A stretch of DNA of 16,982 bases, from positions 1-16,982 of the forward strand of contig JAWOGN010000013.1 of the NCBI GenBank assembly GCA_046496815.1, in the 5' to 3' direction. Numbering within the stretch: the first letter of the stretch is position 1; each line of letters begins with the position of its first letter. The stretch is from JAWOGN01 sp046496815. Its GTDB lineage: Bacteria > Desulfobacterota > DSM-4660 > Desulfatiglandales > Desulfatiglandaceae. The notes below the pieces were generated by a model, which was not told where the DNA came from, ran no database searches, and saw only the letters and a list, made by a program, of their open reading frames with translations. A program made the position numbers and the translations under genes. Shown here piece after piece: positions 14,243-16,982 of this stretch.

Positions 14243-14480
14243 CCGTTCACGGGTTCAAAGGTTCAGGGGTTCAAGGTTCAATTCTCGTCCACGGAGTGCA
14301 TTTGGGTTACGTAATTATGAGAAAAGCGTCAGCTTTGTCAGGCCGAATCCAAAATTTGGAACTAAATCGGCAATTACTTGGGAAAATGAGGATTTTTAAC
14401 GACGATTTCGGGTCCTCAAACCCTTCTTTGTCCTTAACCCTGAATCCCGATTTCATCGGGAAACCCTGAACCTGTGAACG
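14243..14480. repeat. MITE/REPIN-like inverted-repeat element with GGTTCA tandem units
   Basis: The left end has CGTTCAC (14244-14250) followed by a run of GGTTCA-type units to 14280. The right end, read in reverse complement from 14480, gives CGTTCACAGGTTCAGGGTTT, matching the left arm apart from a gap. Inside are TCCAAAATTTGGA (14348-14360) nested between GCCGA (14342-14346) and TCGGC (14367-14371), and a 7-bp hairpin TCCCGAT-TTC-ATCGGGA (14445-14461). No convincing gene lies within. The structure suggests a small non-autonomous or REP-derived element about 237 bp long. I see no clear target-site duplication. Confidence 0.55.
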
Positions 14481-14491
14481 CTTACCGTATT

Positions 14492-14516
14492 TTTTATCCC
14501 CACTCACCGGATAAAA
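14492..14516 (-). terminator. Candidate hairpin terminator of the sigma-54 activator gene
   Basis: TTTTATCC (14492-14499) and GGATAAAA (14509-14516) form a perfect 8-bp stem with a 9-base loop, 6 bases past the stop codon of the minus-strand gene. It is AT-rich and lacks a T tract on that strand. Confidence 0.35.
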
Positions 14517-14522
14517 GCGGGA

Positions 14523-16187
14523 TTATTGTCGATAATCATTAGGCTCCAAACCGAGATTTTTCATACGGTACTGGAGGGTGGACCTTGGAAGTCCCAACAG
14601 GCGGGCCGCACCTTTGGTGCCACCGATGGTGCCGCGGGATTTGATAAGGGCCTGGACAATGTGTCGCCGCTGGACATCAGCAAGACTCGACACTTCATCT
14701 GTTTGCTCTCGGGGCCCGTTATGGGTTCGGTCAAGCAAGATTCCAATGTCGCTGCCGGTTACTTCTTCTCCGGGGTTCAAGATTATCATTCGTTTAACCA
14801 AGTTCTTCAGTTCACGCACATTCCCCGGCCACGCATAATTACTCAGCTTCTGAATGGCTCCCTTGGTATACACGGGTTCCGGCCGGTTTGTCCTTCTGGC
14901 TTGAAGCTGGGTCAGCTTTTCCACCAAAAGTGCGATATCCTCAACGCGATCTCGCAAGGGCGGCACATGCACGTGCACGATATTGAGGCGGTAATATAGG
15001 TCCTGGCGAAAGCCGCCGTTTCGGATCTCTCTCTCCAGATCCTTGTTACTGGCAGCGATAACCCGTAAGTCGACGTCCACGGAACGATGGTCACCCACGC
15101 GCTCAAATTGATTGTCCTGAAGCACATGCAGCAGTTTGGCTTGCAGGGCATTGGGCAATTCCGCGATTTCATCCAGAAATATCGTTCCGCCATTGGCCAG
15201 TTCCAACCTGCCGATGCGATTCTGATCAGCACCCGTGAAGGCACCTTTGGCGTAACCGAAAAGCTCGCTTTCAAAAAGCGACGAAACCAGGGCGGGGCAG
15301 TTGACCTTGACAAAAAGTTGCTCCCTACGGGGACTCATCCGGTGAATGCAACGCGCCAAGTAATCCTTGCCCGTACCGGTTTCACCCGTGATCAGCACGG
15401 CAGCATCGGAGTCGGCCGACCGTTCCACCAGAGACATGATGGACGTCATGGCCGGGGAGGCATAGAAAAAACCCTCCTCATTATATTCGTCGCTGCTGGT
15501 TTTGAGATACCGATTCTGGAGTTGCAGGTTGGCATTGAACTCCTTGAGGCGGGTGTAGGTCATCATATTGTCCACGGCGATGGCCACCTGTTTGGAAACA
15601 TCGGTTAGGACTTCGGTCAGTTCGGAAATTACCTGTGGCGTTTTTCTAAATGAGAAATGGATGGATCCCAGAATCCGTTTGCGGACAACCAACGGAAAAG
15701 CCATGGTGGCATTCAAGCCTGCCGCGACCATGGCTCCCACGGAAGAGAGATCCGAATACTGACTCAAATCATCAATGATGACCGGTTGATGCGAATTCAC
15801 CACCATGCGAGCAATGGCGCCCTGCGCCAGAGGTCGGCTCTCCTTGGATAAAATACCTCCGGGCTCGATGCCGTCGGCAGCCGCGAAATAACAAAGTGAC
15901 CGGTCCTTTTCATCGTATAAATTGATAGCCATGCGGTCATAGTAGAAATGGTGACTCAATTCATCGGCCAGAGCCTTAAACAAGGATTCCTTGCTCGTCT
16001 GATTCACCACGGCATTGTTGATCTCCAGTAATATTTTATAGCGGGTTGCGGTATCCCATGACATGGCGAAAAATCTCACTTGGCCTTGGTATTGTAGGTC
16101 TGCCGACATTTTATACAGGCATTCATCGGATAAATCAAGCCCAATATTCGGCACTGCGCTTAAAATTGGGCACGAAAAACTTCCCAT
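14523..16187 (-). CDS. Sigma-54-dependent activator with GAF domain (FhlA/NorR-like)
   Basis: The 554-residue protein has three domains. A GAF sensor spans about 55-208. The AAA+ sigma-54 interaction domain covers about 240-470, with Walker A GETGTGKD (268-275, Asp where Glu is usual), the sigma-54 contact loop GAFTGA (315-320), Walker B TIFLDE (335-340) and FRQDLYYRLN (393-402). A Fis-type helix-turn-helix lies at about 525-545 (GAARLLGLPRSTLQYRMKNLG). It should bind an upstream site, sense a ligand through GAF and drive open-complex formation by sigma-54 polymerase. The start is uncertain: ATG 16187 has no clear ribosome binding site, and ATG 16109 or 16064 are alternatives, the last just before the GAF domain. 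It is divergent from the LarA-like gene, whose promoter looks sigma-54 dependent. Confidence 0.92.
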   Translation of the reverse strand: MGSFSCPILSAVPNIGLDLSDECLYKMSADLQYQGQVRFFAMSWDTATRYKILLEINNAVVNQTSKESLFKALADELSHHFYYDRMAINLYDEKDRSLCYFAAADGIEPGGILSKESRPLAQGAIARMVVNSHQPVIIDDLSQYSDLSSVGAMVAAGLNATMAFPLVVRKRILGSIHFSFRKTPQVISELTEVLTDVSKQVAIAVDNMMTYTRLKEFNANLQLQNRYLKTSSDEYNEEGFFYASPAMTSIMSLVERSADSDAAVLITGETGTGKDYLARCIHRMSPRREQLFVKVNCPALVSSLFESELFGYAKGAFTGADQNRIGRLELANGGTIFLDEIAELPNALQAKLLHVLQDNQFERVGDHRSVDVDLRVIAASNKDLEREIRNGGFRQDLYYRLNIVHVHVPPLRDRVEDIALLVEKLTQLQARRTNRPEPVYTKGAIQKLSNYAWPGNVRELKNLVKRMIILNPGEEVTGSDIGILLDRTHNGPREQTDEVSSLADVQRRHIVQALIKSRGTIGGTKGAARLLGLPRSTLQYRMKNLGLEPNDYRQ

Positions 16188-16247
16188 ATCAACAGCACAT
16201 AAAATAAAATAGTAATTAAATCAAACTGTTATTTTAATTTCTGTTTT
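16188..16247. promoter_or_regulatory. AT-rich divergent control region, possible activator site
   Basis: About 60 bases of strongly AT-rich sequence separate the activator gene from the -24 element of the next promoter. AAAATAA (16201-16207) and TTATTTT (16229-16235) form a 7-bp inverted repeat, which could be part of an activator binding site; low complexity makes this weak. Confidence 0.25.
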
Positions 16248-16263
16248 CGGCATAGACATTGCG
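16248..16263 (+). promoter_or_regulatory. Sigma-54 promoter (-24/-12) for the LarA-like gene
   Basis: The sequence cGGCATagacaTTGCg fits the sigma-54 consensus TGGCAC-N5-TTGCW. The GG (16249-16250) and GC (16261-16262) dinucleotides are separated by exactly 10 bases, and GGCA and TTGC are intact. Transcription would start near 16274, about 30 bases before the chosen start codon. The gene for a sigma-54 activator lies next to it, divergently. Confidence 0.65.
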
Positions 16264-16303
16264 TTGCATCGTATTGTCACAACTTTTGAATCCGGTAAAG
16301 ATT

Positions 16304-16982
16304 TTGGAAATAGACCTCAAATACGGAGATGGACACAGGCAGATCAAGATTCCCGACCATGCAAATGTGACCGTTCTAAAGCCGGCTGAATACCCCCCGG
16401 CGGCATCGATTGACCGTTGCTTGGAAGAAGGATTGGCCAGCCCCCTTGGGTGTGAATCTTTTCAGAAAATGTTACAGCACATCGCCCCTGAAACGATTGG
16501 TATTGCCGTGCCGGATGAAACCAGACCGGTACCATTGCATGCCATACTGCCGCTGCTTCTGGAAGCGGTCATAGAGGCACTGCCGGACCTATCGCCCGAT
16601 GCAATTACCATTATCATCGGCGGCGGTCTCCATCCCCCCATGGAAAAACATGCCCTGGCTCACATCGTACCTGAAGGCATTGCGCGGGGGTGCCGGGTTG
16701 TGGCGCATGATGCGGGAAATGATCGTATGATTGACTACGGCCTGACGTCACGGAAAACGCCGGTCAGGATCAATGCCGCGTTTGCCGAGAGCAAATTCAA
16801 GATCGTGATCGGCCTCATCGATCCCCATCAGTTCGTTGGTTTCACCGGCGGCGCCAAAGGCGCGGTCATCGGCTGTGCCGCAGCGGAAACCATCCGGCAC
16901 AATCACAGTCTTATGTTTCACCCGGAGGCCCGGGTCGGACGAATCACCGGCAATCCGGTGCGTGAGGATCTCAATGAAGCCG
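16304..16982 (+). CDS. LarA-family (DUF2088) nickel-pincer racemase homologue, N-terminal part (3' cut by window edge)
   Basis: The frame is open to the window end, giving 226 codons. It has no ATG at its 5' end. TTG 16304 is chosen because the product then begins EIDLKYGDG, like LarA starts, and earlier TTG codons lie at or before the predicted transcription start. LarA interconverts D- and L-lactate with a Ni-pincer nucleotide bound to Lys; other members act on other 2-hydroxy acids. Key positions are present: Arg74 (VPDETRPVP), His110 (GGGLHPP), His175 (DPHQF), Lys185 (GFTGGAKG) and His201 (NH). These correspond to Arg75, His108, His174, Lys184 and His200 of the Lactobacillus enzyme. The likely control is by the adjacent sigma-54 activator. 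The true substrate is unknown. Confidence 0.9.
   Translation, partial: MEIDLKYGDGHRQIKIPDHANVTVLKPAEYPPAASIDRCLEEGLASPLGCESFQKMLQHIAPETIGIAVPDETRPVPLHAILPLLLEAVIEALPDLSPDAITIIIGGGLHPPMEKHALAHIVPEGIARGCRVVAHDAGNDRMIDYGLTSRKTPVRINAAFAESKFKIVIGLIDPHQFVGFTGGAKGAVIGCAAAETIRHNHSLMFHPEARVGRITGNPVREDLNEA

Noticed and set aside
14251..14280. GGTTCAAAGGTTCA as the T-arm of a tRNA gene
   Set aside because: No acceptor, D or anticodon stems can be built around it; the units are part of a repeat with a mirror copy at 14461-14480.
14307..14507. 66-residue minus-strand reading frame in the repeat region
   Set aside because: It is contained largely within the inverted-repeat element, lacks a ribosome binding site and has no recognisable family pattern.

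Overview
The window looks like part of a chromosome from an anaerobic, probably sulfate-reducing member of the Desulfobacterota (former Deltaproteobacteria). This is inferred from gene content: a periplasmic octaheme class III (c3-type) cytochrome, a LarA-type nickel-pincer racemase homologue beside a sigma-54 activator, an ArsR regulator with a Cys-rich tail next to two anion-type transporters, and GGTTCA-rich intergenic repeats. There is no rRNA, tRNA, CRISPR array, transposase or phage gene.

Layout. 1-1819: the 3' end of an acyl-CoA dehydrogenase gene, then an M29 (AmpS/AmpT-type) metallo-aminopeptidase. 2009-2821 (minus): an exported eight-heme cytochrome built from two tetraheme halves. 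A 381-bp divergent intergenic region follows, with a minus-strand promoter and inverted repeats at the start of the next operon. 3203-5698: arsR-like regulator, TauE/SafE permease and a MOT1-like molybdate/sulfate transporter, closely spaced on the plus strand. 5828-8308: ABC-2 ATPase, ABC-2 permease and a DEDDy exonuclease with an N-terminal helix-hairpin-helix. 8536-9027: a MarR regulator whose promoter carries a palindrome. 9096-12575 (minus): two tandem paralogous GTPases with C-terminal membrane segments. 12827-13339 (plus): a Slp-family outer-membrane lipoprotein divergent from the GTPases. 13340-13884: a non-coding stretch that holds what I read as a decayed UPF0173 (YtkL-type) metal-dependent hydrolase gene and a possible structured leader. 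13885-14097: a small, very basic protein with DRR/ERR motifs. 14098-14522: a MITE/REPIN-like repeat. 14523-16187 (minus): a GAF/AAA+/Fis sigma-54 activator. 16304-end (plus): the N-terminal half of a LarA-family protein, preceded by a well-spaced -24/-12 promoter.

How the genes may work together (inference). The arsR-tauE-mot1 cluster looks like an oxyanion or metalloid-responsive transport unit. The sigma-54 activator most simply controls the divergent larA-like gene. The MarR protein probably regulates itself and possibly the ABC exporter genes before it. The two GTPases look like a partnered dynamin-like membrane system. The least explained elements are the GTPase pair, the nested Cys-rich reading frame inside arsR, and the small basic protein with its long leader.
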